Source: JADJAH01 sp964615795
Lineage (GTDB): Bacteria; Bacteroidota; Ignavibacteria; Tepidaquicellales; Tepidaquicellaceae
Length of the DNA: 54,235 bases
Reading direction: 5' to 3'
NCBI GenBank assembly: GCA_964615795.1
Contig: CAZTQR010000015.1
Location: 1-54,235, forward strand
Part shown: in pieces, positions 17,863 through 26,268 of the stretch
Layout: each line of letters starts with the position of its first letter
Position numbering within the stretch: the first letter of the stretch is position 1
Notes under the pieces: generated by a model
The model's input: the letters and a program-made list of their open reading frames with translations, nothing else
Told to the model about the DNA's origin: nothing
Database searches by the model: none
Position numbers and translations under genes: made by a program

Positions 17863-18864
17863 TTAATTCCTTTGCACGCTTCCGATCACGGTCGGCCTTT
17901 CCTTACGTGAAATCAGAAAATTCATGAATCTTGCACACTCATCTTCTCTCACAATGAACACAAGTCCGATCCCAAGATTGAAGGTCCTCCTCATATCATC
18001 TTCCGGAACACTTCCTTCTGATCTGATGACATTGAATATCTCGCCAGGCTTCCACGCATTCCAGTCAACATCAGCGTAAAGCCCTCCCGGTATAACGCGG
18101 GAAGTGTTCCCGACAATGCCGCCACCGGTAATGTGCGCAATTGAACTGATCCTGAAACGACGTAAACTTTCACGAATGATCTTCAGGTAAGACCTGTGGA
18201 CTTTTAGCAGTTCTCTGCCAAGCGGGACTGAGAGCTTGCCATACTTTTTGTCCAGACTCTTTCCGGTTCCGAAGATCTTACGCACCAGTGAATAACCGTT
18301 TGTGTGAAGGCCGCTTGATCTTAATCCTATCAGAAGATCACCCGCTTTGACTGCCGATGAATCAACTATTTTCTTTCTGTCAACTATTCCTGTAACAGCA
18401 CCCGCCAGGTCAAAATCATCACCTGCATAAACTCCGGGCATTTCCGCAGTTTCTCCGCCGATAAGCGAACAACCATTGATTTTGCAACCTCTTGCAAGGC
18501 CTTTGACGATCTCAATTGCATCACGGCTTTTCAGCTTGCCCGTTGCGTAGTAATCGAGAAAAAACATAGGGACCGCACCGCATACCGCTATATCATTCAC
18601 GCAGTGATTGACAAGATCTTCTCCTATAGTATCGTATTTTCCAAGAGCGGCCGCAATCTTAAGCTTTGTGCCAACTCCGTCAATGCTTGAAACAAGAACC
18701 GGGTCTTTATAGACATTGAACTCCGGCCTGTAAAACGCACCGAAGTTTCCTATTCCGCTGAGCACATTTCGGGAAAAGGTCTTTCTCACTAAAGGCTTAA
18801 TGGAGTCGACAAATCTTTCGCCCTCATCTATGTTGACACCTGCGGACTTGTAGTCTGATTTCAC
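17863..18864 (-). CDS. purM: phosphoribosylformylglycinamidine cyclo-ligase
   Basis: Fifth step of purine synthesis: closes FGAM to AIR with ATP. Motifs seen: DYKSAGVNIDEGERFV at the start, SSIDGVGTKLKIA, VNDIAVCGAVPMFFLDY, GGETAEMPGVY and HITGGGIVGN. The longest open frame begins with TTG at 18870, but that codon lies inside the promoter -7 box TATTTTTG (18868-18875), so I start at the GTG at 18864 (333 residues), which falls at or next to the predicted transcript start. The gene heads the purM-lat-fur-feoA-feoB run. Confidence 0.93.
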   Translation of the reverse strand: MKSDYKSAGVNIDEGERFVDSIKPLVRKTFSRNVLSGIGNFGAFYRPEFNVYKDPVLVSSIDGVGTKLKIAAALGKYDTIGEDLVNHCVNDIAVCGAVPMFFLDYYATGKLKSRDAIEIVKGLARGCKINGCSLIGGETAEMPGVYAGDDFDLAGAVTGIVDRKKIVDSSAVKAGDLLIGLRSSGLHTNGYSLVRKIFGTGKSLDKKYGKLSVPLGRELLKVHRSYLKIIRESLRRFRISSIAHITGGGIVGNTSRVIPGGLYADVDWNAWKPGEIFNVIRSEGSVPEDDMRRTFNLGIGLVFIVREDECARFMNFLISRKERPTVIGSVQRN

Positions 18865-18867
18865 TTG

Positions 18868-18898
18868 CAAAAATACCGAATCGGGCTCTGTTTATCAA
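18868..18898 (-). promoter_or_regulatory. Bacteroidota-type promoter, leaderless purM
   Basis: On the minus strand: TTG (18898-18896), 20 bases, TATTTTTG (18875-18868). If the -7 element ends about four bases before +1, transcription starts at 18864, the G of the GTG start codon. Confidence 0.65.
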
Positions 18899-18995
18899 TT
18901 CAGCCGTTCATACACATCCGTGAACTCATTGGTCTGCACAGAAAGCGGCAACCTCCGCAAATGTTTGATGTTTGTGTGTTAGGTTGAAGTGATTT

Positions 18996-19742
18996 TTGCT
19001 AACTTTGCAAAACTTCAAAGACTTGAAGAAACGTATCTGCCTGTGGTCAAGCCCAAGAAATATATCCACCGCACTGATGTACTCCTTTGCACAGCGAAGT
19101 GATACACAGGTAGTGGACGAGCCTTTGTACGGACATTACCTCAGAGTTACGGGAGCGGATCATCCCGGAAGGTATGAGATCATTTCAAGCATGGAGTCGG
19201 ACGGAGAAAAGGTCATCTCCGATATTATACTCGGCGAATTTGAAGGCGATATCCTGTTCATGAAACAGATGACACATCATCTTGTCGAAATTGACCGATC
19301 TTTCCTCCCGGAAGTGCAGAATGTACTGCTGATAAGGGATCCGAAGCGCATTATCAGCTCTTATCATCAGGTGATCTCAAGCGTAAGCATGAATGATATA
19401 GGAGTTAGAATGCAGTATGAGCTCTTTGAAGAACTTAATGCCATAGGGACAGGCGTTACCGTGATAGATTCTGGCGAAATACTGCGCGACCCGGGAAGAG
19501 CTCTCCATATGCTTTGCGAATCGGTTGGAATAGAGTTTCAGGAAGAAATGCTAAGCTGGCAAGCCGGTCCAAGGCCGGAAGACGGGATATGGGCGAAGCA
19601 CTGGTATGCCAATGTGCATCAGACGACCGGCTTTGCCGGCGGCGAGATCAATTCAAGAGAGGTGCCGGATCAACTGCAGGACCTTTACGAACAGTGTCTT
19701 GTTTATTACAGAGAATTATTCAGTCATTCACTTAAGGTGTGA
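18996..19742 (+). CDS. sulfotransferase-like P-loop protein
   Basis: A 248-residue protein of the sulfotransferase fold. The 5'-phosphosulfate loop is seen as WSSPRNISTALMYSF near residues 17-31 and the 3'-phosphate motif as LLIRDPKRIISSYHQVI near 107-123. A GPRPEDGIWAKHWY segment lies near the C-terminus. The true substrate, and whether it uses PAPS, are unknown. The start is uncertain: TTG codons at 18996, 19005 and 19023 all precede the P-loop, and no ATG does. It abuts the next gene (the stop overlaps that gene's upstream GTG), which encodes a class IV aminotransferase. I recall plant branched-chain-aminotransferase-like proteins that join both domains in one chain. Confidence 0.75.
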   Translation: MLTLQNFKDLKKRICLWSSPRNISTALMYSFAQRSDTQVVDEPLYGHYLRVTGADHPGRYEIISSMESDGEKVISDIILGEFEGDILFMKQMTHHLVEIDRSFLPEVQNVLLIRDPKRIISSYHQVISSVSMNDIGVRMQYELFEELNAIGTGVTVIDSGEILRDPGRALHMLCESVGIEFQEEMLSWQAGPRPEDGIWAKHWYANVHQTTGFAGGEINSREVPDQLQDLYEQCLVYYRELFSHSLKV

Positions 19743-19744
19743 TC

Positions 19745-20650
19745 ATGCTTCAGAATTTTGATCCAAGAAATGAGAGGATAAAAGTTTTTGTCAAAGACAG
19801 GCTTTGGGAAAGGGAAGAAGCAAAGGTTTCAGTATTTGACAGTTCCGTGCAGGGCGGAGATGCAGTTTGGGAAGGGCTTCGAATATACAACGGGAGGATA
19901 TTCTGTTTTGAGAAGCACATGAACAGGCTGAGGGAATCTGCGCATGCATTGATGTTTGCAGATATTCCCGGTAATGATTTCATACGCAATGCCGTGAATC
20001 TCACACTGAAAGCAAACGGAATGAGAGACGGTGCACACATAAGACTTACGCTTACAAGGGGTGAAAAGATCACATCGGGAATGGACCCCAGATTGAACAC
20101 AAATGGGAGCTGTCTAATTGTTCTTGCTGAATGGAAGGCTCCCGTATATGATAATTCTAATGGAATCACGCTTGTAACGTCTTCGATCCGGAGGAACAAT
20201 CCGCAGTTCCTGGATTCAAAGATCCACCACAACAATCTGCTCAATAATATTCTGGCAAAGATTCAGGCAAATCTTTATGGCGCGGACGACGCTCTCATGC
20301 TTGATGAATCGGGATTTGTCTCGGAAACAAACGCCACCAATATCTTCATGATCAGGAACGGTGAATTGACCACGCCTCTTCCGGATGCCTGTTTGCCCGG
20401 CATCACACGCGGATTAGTGCTTGAGATTGCCCATAGGCTTGGTCTTAAGCATGAAGAAAGGAGAATCTCACTGACCGAGTTCTATAACGCAGAATATGTT
20501 TTCACCACAGGAACTATGGGAGAACTTACGCCTGTGAGAAGCATTGACGGAAGGAACATAGAAATGAGAAGGGGAGCCGATATCTTTGAAAAGATCTTCA
20601 GTGAATTCAGAAGACTTACCGAAACAGAAGGAGAACTTCTCGGATTCTGA
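19745..20650 (+). CDS. class IV aminotransferase (branched-chain/D-amino acid type)
   Basis: Fold type IV PLP aminotransferase of 301 residues. Seen: VFDSSVQGGDAVWEGLRIY at the start, RLTLTRG, SKIHHNNLLNNILAKIQAN with the PLP lysine (SKIHHNN aligns with the SxxxxLN/K region of the family), DESGFVSETNATNIFMI, and TTGTMGELTPV. The layout is closest to IlvE and D-amino acid aminotransferase; a specific substrate cannot be fixed. The start is the ATG at 19745 with AAGGTG 4 bases upstream; a GTG at 19739 is an alternative. It is translationally adjacent to the sulfotransferase-like gene. It ends 5 bases from convergent corA. Confidence 0.85.
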   Translation: MLQNFDPRNERIKVFVKDRLWEREEAKVSVFDSSVQGGDAVWEGLRIYNGRIFCFEKHMNRLRESAHALMFADIPGNDFIRNAVNLTLKANGMRDGAHIRLTLTRGEKITSGMDPRLNTNGSCLIVLAEWKAPVYDNSNGITLVTSSIRRNNPQFLDSKIHHNNLLNNILAKIQANLYGADDALMLDESGFVSETNATNIFMIRNGELTTPLPDACLPGITRGLVLEIAHRLGLKHEERRISLTEFYNAEYVFTTGTMGELTPVRSIDGRNIEMRRGADIFEKIFSEFRRLTETEGELLGF

Positions 20651-20655
20651 GAGAG

Positions 20656-21642
20656 TCACATGATCTTCTTCTTCCTGAACCAATAGATCATTCCTGATCC
20701 AATTACTCCCATTATCAGTATTGTCAGTCCGAAACCCCACTCGGACTTGAGAAACGGCATGTGCTCAAAGTTCATCCCGAATAGTCCGGTAAGAAAAGTG
20801 AGCGGAAGCATAACTGTTGCAACAGATGTAAGAAACTTCATAGTCTCATTGAGCCTGTTGTTGACAATAGACAGGTAAGAATCCAGAACTGATGTCGTAT
20901 AATCACGGTATGATTCGGAGGAATCAGCAATTCTTACCAGATGATCGTAAACATTTCTGTAGTAGATCGACTCTTCCGGAGATATAAGATCGGAATCTGC
21001 ACGTGTGAGTTTAAAAAGGACTTCCCTTTGATATGAAGAGTACCTGATCAGTTTTACGAGATCTCTTTTCAGGCTCAGAATGGTCACGAGCACTCTGTTG
21101 GTCGGATCATTCTTGAACATAGTTTCCTCGATGCTGTTGAGCTTTTCCTCAAGTTCATCCAGTATCGGATAATAGTTATCAACAATTGCATCAAAGATAA
21201 GATGCAGTAAGTAATCGGGGCCTTTGCGGAAAGATGACGGCGACAATGAATTTCGAACTGACTCAGCAACAGAGTTTGCCGGCTTTTCATTGTGAATTGT
21301 AACAAGAAAATTATGCCCGAGAAAGCAACTGAGCGAAAAGAAACCGATCTTTGAAATTGTTGCACCCTTGTTAATGCCGTTGAAAACTATGAACATATAG
21401 CTTTCAAAATCGTCAATCTTGGGATGGTGAACCTCTGAATCCCCTGAGTACTTAAGAGCATCTTCAATCAGTAGTTCATGAAACCCGAAGACCTTTGAAA
21501 GTATTCTTTCGCAATCAGGACTTCCCGTTTCATACATGTCTATCCATATGTTCTCATCGCATGTATAATCCCACTCTGTAAGTTGCGCAGGCTCAATTGT
21601 TCTTATGCCTGTCTTTTCGCTGAATACACGAATAGTTATCAT
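20656..21642 (-). CDS. corA: CorA-family magnesium/cobalt channel
   Basis: Pentameric divalent-cation channel of the inner membrane. Its 328 residues consist of a long soluble funnel domain followed by two C-terminal transmembrane helices. The signature GMN lies at the end of the first helix (FLTGLFGMNFEHMPF), followed by a second helix and a basic tail (WFRKKKIM). The ATG overlaps the rsmI stop by 4 bases, so it is the last gene of the dut-rsmI-corA run. Confidence 0.94.
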   Translation of the reverse strand: MITIRVFSEKTGIRTIEPAQLTEWDYTCDENIWIDMYETGSPDCERILSKVFGFHELLIEDALKYSGDSEVHHPKIDDFESYMFIVFNGINKGATISKIGFFSLSCFLGHNFLVTIHNEKPANSVAESVRNSLSPSSFRKGPDYLLHLIFDAIVDNYYPILDELEEKLNSIEETMFKNDPTNRVLVTILSLKRDLVKLIRYSSYQREVLFKLTRADSDLISPEESIYYRNVYDHLVRIADSSESYRDYTTSVLDSYLSIVNNRLNETMKFLTSVATVMLPLTFLTGLFGMNFEHMPFLKSEWGFGLTILIMGVIGSGMIYWFRKKKIM

Positions 21643-22310
21643 GGTTTGTCTATTATGATTACGAACTCACCCCTTTTTTTCTCTTCTCCCAAAGTTTCAA
21701 GTATCTCGGGAGCATTACCGCGCATAATCTTTTCTGTTTCCATTGTAAGGTCAAATCCAACAAAGATCTGACGGCCTCCGAAGGCTTCTCCGATGTCATG
21801 AAGTATTTGTCTGAGGCGGTACGGAGTTTCGAGCAACACAATTGCGGCCTGCAGGCGGCACAGTTCCGTGAGCCGTTTTCTCCTTTGATCTGTCTTTGGA
21901 GATACAAATCCGGCGTAATAGAAACGACTGATGTCAAATCCGCTAAGCGGAAGGGCCGCCATGACCGAGTTTGCACCACCGCAGAATTCAATACTTACCT
22001 CATATTCAATGCACTTGACTATAAGCTCATGGCCGGGATCTGCAAATCCCGGAGTGCCGCAATCGCTTATCAACGACACTGTCTTGCCTTCAAGCAGTAA
22101 GTTAAGAACTTCTTGCGTTGAATGTTCCTTGTTGTGCTCATTCAGGCTCAGCAGTTCTTTCTTTATTCCGAAGAACCTCAGAAGTCTTGACGCGATCTTG
22201 AATTCCTCACAAACAATGAAATCGGATTCGTTTAACAATCTCAATCCTCTGACTGTCATATCGGAGTGATTTCCGATCGGGGTAGTCACTATGTTGAGCT
22301 TTCCCTTCAC
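21639..22310 (-). CDS. rsmI: 16S rRNA (cytidine1402-2'-O)-methyltransferase
   Basis: SAM-dependent tetrapyrrole-methylase-fold enzyme that 2'-O-methylates C1402 of 16S rRNA. Seen: VTTPIGNHSDMTVRGLRLL, LISDCGTPGFADPG, a FYYAGFVSPKTDQRRKRL segment and VLLETPYRL. Its 223 residues are shorter than E. coli RsmI (about 286) because the C-terminal domain is missing; this short form is common in Bacteroidota. It overlaps dut and corA by 4 bases on each side. Confidence 0.93.
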   Translation of the reverse strand: MKGKLNIVTTPIGNHSDMTVRGLRLLNESDFIVCEEFKIASRLLRFFGIKKELLSLNEHNKEHSTQEVLNLLLEGKTVSLISDCGTPGFADPGHELIVKCIEYEVSIEFCGGANSVMAALPLSGFDISRFYYAGFVSPKTDQRRKRLTELCRLQAAIVLLETPYRLRQILHDIGEAFGGRQIFVGFDLTMETEKIMRGNAPEILETLGEEKKRGEFVIIIDKP

Positions 22311-22762
22311 TTAGAGTTTACAGATACTCCCGTGCTTCCATATCCGCCCTCTCCTCTTGGAGTATCCGATATGTCTTCGCTTTGCTCAAAAGAAATTCTT
22401 TCATAGCGGGCAACTACCAGCTGTGCAATTCTGTCACCCAAATTTACGGTGAACGGCTCTGTTCCGTGATTGATAAGCAGGACTTTCACTTCTCCTCTGT
22501 AGTCTGAATCCACCGTGCCCGGTGAGTTCAGCACGGTTACACCGTGCCTGAGTGCAAGGCCGCTTCGCGGCCTCACCTGTCCTTCAAAACCTTCAGGAAG
22601 TTCAATGATGAGGTTGGTTCCTATCAGGGCTTTTCCGGATGGTTCAATGCTGACCGGTTTGCTCACAGCAGCACAAAGATCAAGCCCGGCCGAACCGGCA
22701 GTTGTATGCTCCGGAACGTAGGCCGGAAGCGATTCGTCGAATTTTCGAAATTTAACTTTCAT
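22307..22762 (-). CDS. dut: dUTP diphosphatase
   Basis: Hydrolyses dUTP to dUMP and pyrophosphate, keeping uracil out of DNA and feeding dTMP synthesis. All trimeric dUTPase motifs are present: GSAGLDL, RPRSGLA, GTVDSDYRGEV, GDRIAQLV and the C-terminal RGEGGYGSTG arm. I choose the ATG at 22762 (MKVKFRKF, 151 residues) over a TTG at 22780, which lies inside the stem of the upstream terminator. Confidence 0.95.
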   Translation of the reverse strand: MKVKFRKFDESLPAYVPEHTTAGSAGLDLCAAVSKPVSIEPSGKALIGTNLIIELPEGFEGQVRPRSGLALRHGVTVLNSPGTVDSDYRGEVKVLLINHGTEPFTVNLGDRIAQLVVARYERISFEQSEDISDTPRGEGGYGSTGVSVNSK

Positions 22763-22794
22763 CCAAAAAGAAAATGGCAACGTTCAGTTGCCAT
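22763..22794 (-). terminator. terminator of the DUF4190 gene, touching the dut start
   Basis: Inverted arms ATGGCAAC (22774-22781) and GTTGCCAT (22787-22794) with a 5-base loop. On the minus strand the stem is followed by TTTTCTTTTTGG and then immediately by the dut ATG, so the T-tract takes the place of a normal ribosome site. Confidence 0.75.
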
Positions 22795-22831
22795 CATTAT
22801 GATCAGATCTTGATATTCAGAATTTGGATCT

Positions 22832-23275
22832 TCAAACCATGCTGTATTCATCCAGCCCAAGGGAACCAAGCATGCCGAGAGCAAGAAGGATCATGAATAT
22901 TATCAGGCCGAGTATTGAGAGGATCACATTAATTATTCCAAGCCACATCCCGATCTTTGCAAGCGTCCTGCCGTTTTCCGGTGACCTTCCTGCGTCTATT
23001 TCAGCAAGTTCCTTCTTTCCGACGATCCATGCCGGGATAGCTGCAAAGATTCCGCATGTCACATAAGAGAGTATTCCCAGAACAAGTGCTATGATCGCAT
23101 TTGAGCTTGCGCCGCCCTGCATTCCGCCGGGTTGCTGGCCTTGTCCGTAAGATGGCGGAGGCGGTGGCGGAGGGGGAGGTGCATTATATCCTGACGGTGG
23201 AACAGAACCCGAAGGTGGAGGCGGTGGAAAATTTCCGCTGCCCGAATCCTGGCTGTGAAATGTGTAATACTTCAT
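22832..23275 (-). CDS. proline-rich DUF4190 membrane protein
   Basis: A 147-residue protein of unknown function. Residues about 15-58 are a disordered Pro/Gly/Ser/Gln stretch with runs of P (one of nine). Residues about 60-135 carry two hydrophobic segments around GILSYVTCGIFAAIPAWIVG and a basic loop with NGRTLAKIGMWLG, the DUF4190 pattern found in many small Bacteroidota and Actinobacteria membrane proteins. The proline tract is low-complexity DNA (about 23153-23230). It lies between tatD and dut with its own terminator. Confidence 0.75.
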   Translation of the reverse strand: MKYYTFHSQDSGSGNFPPPPPSGSVPPSGYNAPPPPPPPPPSYGQGQQPGGMQGGASSNAIIALVLGILSYVTCGIFAAIPAWIVGKKELAEIDAGRSPENGRTLAKIGMWLGIINVILSILGLIIFMILLALGMLGSLGLDEYSMV

Positions 23276-23346
23276 CTGTCAGCAATTAGTTTAGTTGATT
23301 TAATATATGTTCCCAAGCTTTCAAAAAAAATTCTCTTAACACAGGA

Positions 23347-24123
23347 TTAATGTTTCCCAAACCGGAAGAATTCTTCTGCATTCTCTGACAATGTTTCCTT
23401 AAGCTCACCGGCATCCATATCTTTTACTTCCGCAATCTTCTCAATCGTTCTTACCATGTAAGCCGGTTCGTTGGTTTTACCTCTGTACGGAACAGGGGGC
23501 AAGAATGGCGAGTCTGTCTCGCTCAAAAGCCTGTCTGCCGGAACATCTGCAATGACTTCATCCATGCCGGACTTTTTGTATGTGATGTTTCCGCAAAACG
23601 AAATGTAAACTCCGGGAATGGCCAGGCATTCTTTAAGCTGTTCCCGGTTACCGCTGAAGCAATGAAAATGCGCCTTTACAGGAAACCTGTCATGTTCCTC
23701 ACGGATTATTGATACTGCGTCATCTAAAGAGTTACGGGTATGAACGATCACAGGCAGGTTGTTTTCTGACGCAATCCTTATCTGCTTTCGGAAAAAATCC
23801 TTCTGAACATGAATACTGCTTACATCCCAGTAGTAGTCAAGCCCTGTCTCTCCAATGGCCACAACCTTTTCGTTAGTGATAAGGCTTTCAATTTCTTCAA
23901 GTTCGTTATCCTTCACTTTCATCACATCGCAAGGGTGGATTCCCAGAGCGCAGAATATTTCGTTGTACGCTTTCGACAGTTCAAGCACTTTTAGGGAGGT
24001 CTCCAAATTCACTGCCGGTGCAATGATCCTGCCAATACCGGATTCCCTTGCGCTTCGGATTACATCATCAAGCCTGTCAAGGATCTCCGGGTAATATAAA
24101 TGAGCATGAGTGTCAGTCAGCAT
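23347..24123 (-). CDS. tatD: TatD-family metal-dependent deoxyribonuclease
   Basis: Amidohydrolase-fold nuclease of the TatD/YcfH group, 258 residues. Metal-ligand motifs in order: DTHAHL at the N-terminus, ALGIHPCD, IGETGLDYYWD, VIVHTRN, AHFHCFSG and SETDSPFL. Its start overlaps the end of the purine nucleoside phosphorylase gene by 11 bases in another frame, suggesting translational coupling. TatD proteins are credited with 3'-5' exonuclease and repair roles. Confidence 0.92.
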   Translation of the reverse strand: MLTDTHAHLYYPEILDRLDDVIRSARESGIGRIIAPAVNLETSLKVLELSKAYNEIFCALGIHPCDVMKVKDNELEEIESLITNEKVVAIGETGLDYYWDVSSIHVQKDFFRKQIRIASENNLPVIVHTRNSLDDAVSIIREEHDRFPVKAHFHCFSGNREQLKECLAIPGVYISFCGNITYKKSGMDEVIADVPADRLLSETDSPFLPPVPYRGKTNEPAYMVRTIEKIAEVKDMDAGELKETLSENAEEFFRFGKH

Positions 24124-24832
24124 CTGTGAGTGATGATTGCTTCTTCATTAAGTTCTCCATCAGTACCGAAAATCTGTCATAGGCTTTTTCACATGCTGTG
24201 AGAACTTCGTCATGACTTGTTTCAAAAGTGCCATTCTCCGAAAGCATATTGGAAATGCATGAGATTCCAATCACTTGCATTCCAAGCCTCTTTGCCTCGA
24301 TCATCTCGGGAACTGTTGACATGCCGACAGCATCTATCCCAAACCTCCTGAGCATTCTTGTTTCTGCCCTGCTTTCATAGCTTGGTCCGTGGCTGCAGCA
24401 ATAATTGCCGAACCTAAGTCCAAGTCCGTGCCTGATGCCGTCATCCCTGATCATTTCGGTCGCTCTTTCGTTCAGATACTTTGACCGCCCGGAATATGGA
24501 AGTTGCCTGTAAAGCATGTTCAGAAATGAAGTAATCACCATAAGATCTGAGACTTCAAACTCAGGATTCAGGCCGCCGGCAGCGTTAGTAATTATGGCAA
24601 GACTGCATTCCATTTCACGGGCCATTCTGATCAGAGAAAGTACCTCATCTGCTGAATAACCCTCATAAAAGTGTCTTCTCCCTGTAAACAATACGACTTC
24701 CTTTCCAAAGAGCTTTCCGGAAATGACCTCAGCTTTATGAAATCCATGTTCATCTGAGTAAAGCTTTGTCTTATTTCTGACTTCATTCATCAGTTGCCTG
24801 AGTCCTGAGCCGAGAATAATGGCTGTCTTCAT
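24113..24832 (-). CDS. purine nucleoside phosphorylase (trimeric type)
   Basis: Phosphorolysis of inosine and guanosine for purine salvage; it pairs functionally with hpt at 9160. Motifs: ILGSGL at the start, GRRHFYEGYS (phosphate/purine region RxHxYEGY), ITNAAGGL, GPSYESRAETRML and GMSTVPEMIEAKRLG. At 239 residues it is shorter than typical members (about 270), mainly at the N-terminus. It is the first gene of the minus-strand run, ahead of tatD. Confidence 0.9.
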   Translation of the reverse strand: MKTAIILGSGLRQLMNEVRNKTKLYSDEHGFHKAEVISGKLFGKEVVLFTGRRHFYEGYSADEVLSLIRMAREMECSLAIITNAAGGLNPEFEVSDLMVITSFLNMLYRQLPYSGRSKYLNERATEMIRDDGIRHGLGLRFGNYCCSHGPSYESRAETRMLRRFGIDAVGMSTVPEMIEAKRLGMQVIGISCISNMLSENGTFETSHDEVLTACEKAYDRFSVLMENLMKKQSSLTDAD

Positions 24833-24873
24833 ACTTAATGAGTGATTTCAGGGTGCAAAATACTCAAAAGAAC

Positions 24874-24904
24874 TTGAAATAAATAATGTCATAGGTTATG
24901 TTTG
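24874..24904 (+). promoter_or_regulatory. Bacteroidota-type promoter of the TPR gene
   Basis: TTG at 24874-24876, 20 bases, TATGTTTG at 24897-24904. The leader to the ATG at 24956 is about 48 bases. Confidence 0.7.
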
Positions 24905-24955
24905 TTCAAGAAACTTTAGTCCGATTTTGTACGTTTCCGTGGAAAAATACGAGAA

Positions 24956-25450
24956 ATGAAAGAGAATAATTTCGAATCCCAATCAGAGAAATCAAAGGAA
25001 TATCTTCTGAAAGCTTATCAGCTTCAAATGAACGGAAAGTTTGAAGAAGCAATTCTGAATTATAAGAAGTCACTCAAAATTCACCCCACTCCGGAAGCGC
25101 ACACATTCCTTGGCTGGACCTACAGTTTCATCGGTGATTATGAGAAAGCAATTGATGAATGCAAGACAGCTATATCACTTGATCCCGAATACGGAAATCC
25201 ATACAACGACATTGGTGCATATCTTATTCAGCAGGGAAAATTTGAGGAAGCAATGACCTGGCTCGAGCTGGCGCTCAATGCAAACAGGTTTTCAAACAAG
25301 CAATTTGCGCATTTCAATATTGGCAAGATCCTTGAGCATAAGGGACTGTGGTTTGAAGCACTTGAAGAATACAGAAAAGCCATTGAAATGTGTCCTGATT
25401 ATCTCCTGGCCAAACAGCGCTTTAACCGTTTGCAGGGAATGCTAAACTGA
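24956..25450 (+). CDS. tetratricopeptide repeat protein
   Basis: Cytosolic 164-residue protein made almost wholly of TPR helices: a first repeat near residues 15-48 (AYQLQMNGKFEEAILNYKKS), a second near 50-82 (WTYSFIGDYEKAIDECKTAI), a third near 84-116 (YLIQQGKFEEAMTWLELAL) and a fourth near 124-157. There is no signal peptide. It is a scaffold protein; the partner is unknown. It is followed 28 bases later by a secreted protein gene, with its own promoter upstream. Confidence 0.85.
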   Translation: MKENNFESQSEKSKEYLLKAYQLQMNGKFEEAILNYKKSLKIHPTPEAHTFLGWTYSFIGDYEKAIDECKTAISLDPEYGNPYNDIGAYLIQQGKFEEAMTWLELALNANRFSNKQFAHFNIGKILEHKGLWFEALEEYRKAIEMCPDYLLAKQRFNRLQGMLN

Positions 25451-25478
25451 TTTTTAACAAACTAACCAAACATCAATA

Positions 25479-26225
25479 ATGATCAAAGCTCTACTTTCCG
25501 TCATACTTCTAACAGCCCTGATATCAAATTCGGATACTCATGCTCAGGGATTTTCATACAGAAATCTTGGCCCCGTTTATGTCAACTATCCGTACATTCC
25601 TGATTCGGTTCAGGTAGTTAAAAGACAGGCGATCGTATCAAGCCAGTCTTCTTCACCTATCAATTTCAGGTTTGCGAGAATTGTCAATGACATGCCTGCA
25701 AACTGGTACACTCAAATGTGCTATGACCTTTGCTATGCGCCCTTTGTTGATACGATCTCACTTACATCGGATCCTCCCTATGTACTTCAACCGGGACAAA
25801 CCGATACATTATTCTACATTGACTTCTCATGCGACGGCCAGGGACTCGGTACTTCCGTTGTGAAAATGTACAACACTGACAATCCTTCACAATTTGTGCT
25901 TGACACATTCAAGGTGGAAATTGGCGGAGTTGGAATCAGCAACATATCCTCCAATGCAGAAGGATATGAATTGTCGCAGAATTATCCGAATCCGTTCAAT
26001 CCTTCAACAACGATAAATTTCTCGATCCCAAGACCGGAAGTAGTTAGTCTGAAGATCTATAATTCACTCGGAATGATGGTAAATGAACTGATTCCCGGTG
26101 TGAGATACGGTGCAGGAGTTTACAAAGTTGATTTTTCGGGAATCGGGCTGTCATCCGGGATCTATTATTATTCTATGAACGCCGGCAACTTCAGTGACAA
26201 GAAGAAGATGCTCCTCGTGAAATAA
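25479..26225 (+). CDS. secreted protein with T9SS sorting domain
   Basis: A 248-residue exported protein. It has a signal peptide (MIKALLSVILLTALISNSDTH, cleavage near AQG), an Ig-like beta domain of about 130 residues containing a small cysteine pair (YTQMCYDLCYAPF), and a full T9SS type A sorting domain (LSQNYPNPFNPSTTINFSIP to KKKMLLVK). The middle domain looks like the DUF4625/abnormal-spindle-like beta modules seen in Bacteroidota exoproteins, but I cannot assign a function. Confidence 0.85.
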   Translation: MIKALLSVILLTALISNSDTHAQGFSYRNLGPVYVNYPYIPDSVQVVKRQAIVSSQSSSPINFRFARIVNDMPANWYTQMCYDLCYAPFVDTISLTSDPPYVLQPGQTDTLFYIDFSCDGQGLGTSVVKMYNTDNPSQFVLDTFKVEIGGVGISNISSNAEGYELSQNYPNPFNPSTTINFSIPRPEVVSLKIYNSLGMMVNELIPGVRYGAGVYKVDFSGIGLSSGIYYYSMNAGNFSDKKKMLLVK

Positions 26226-26268
26226 GTTGCTCTATTATAAACGAATTTAAATCTGAACTTTTCATCAA

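Noticed and set aside
18996..19007. TAACTTTG as promoter of the sulfotransferase-like gene
   Set aside because: No TTG at 19-21 bases upstream, and it overlaps the probable start of the coding frame.
23153..23230. GC-rich repeats as a variable tract or CRISPR-like array
   Set aside because: This is the coding for a proline-rich segment of the DUF4190 protein, with irregular units and no spacers.
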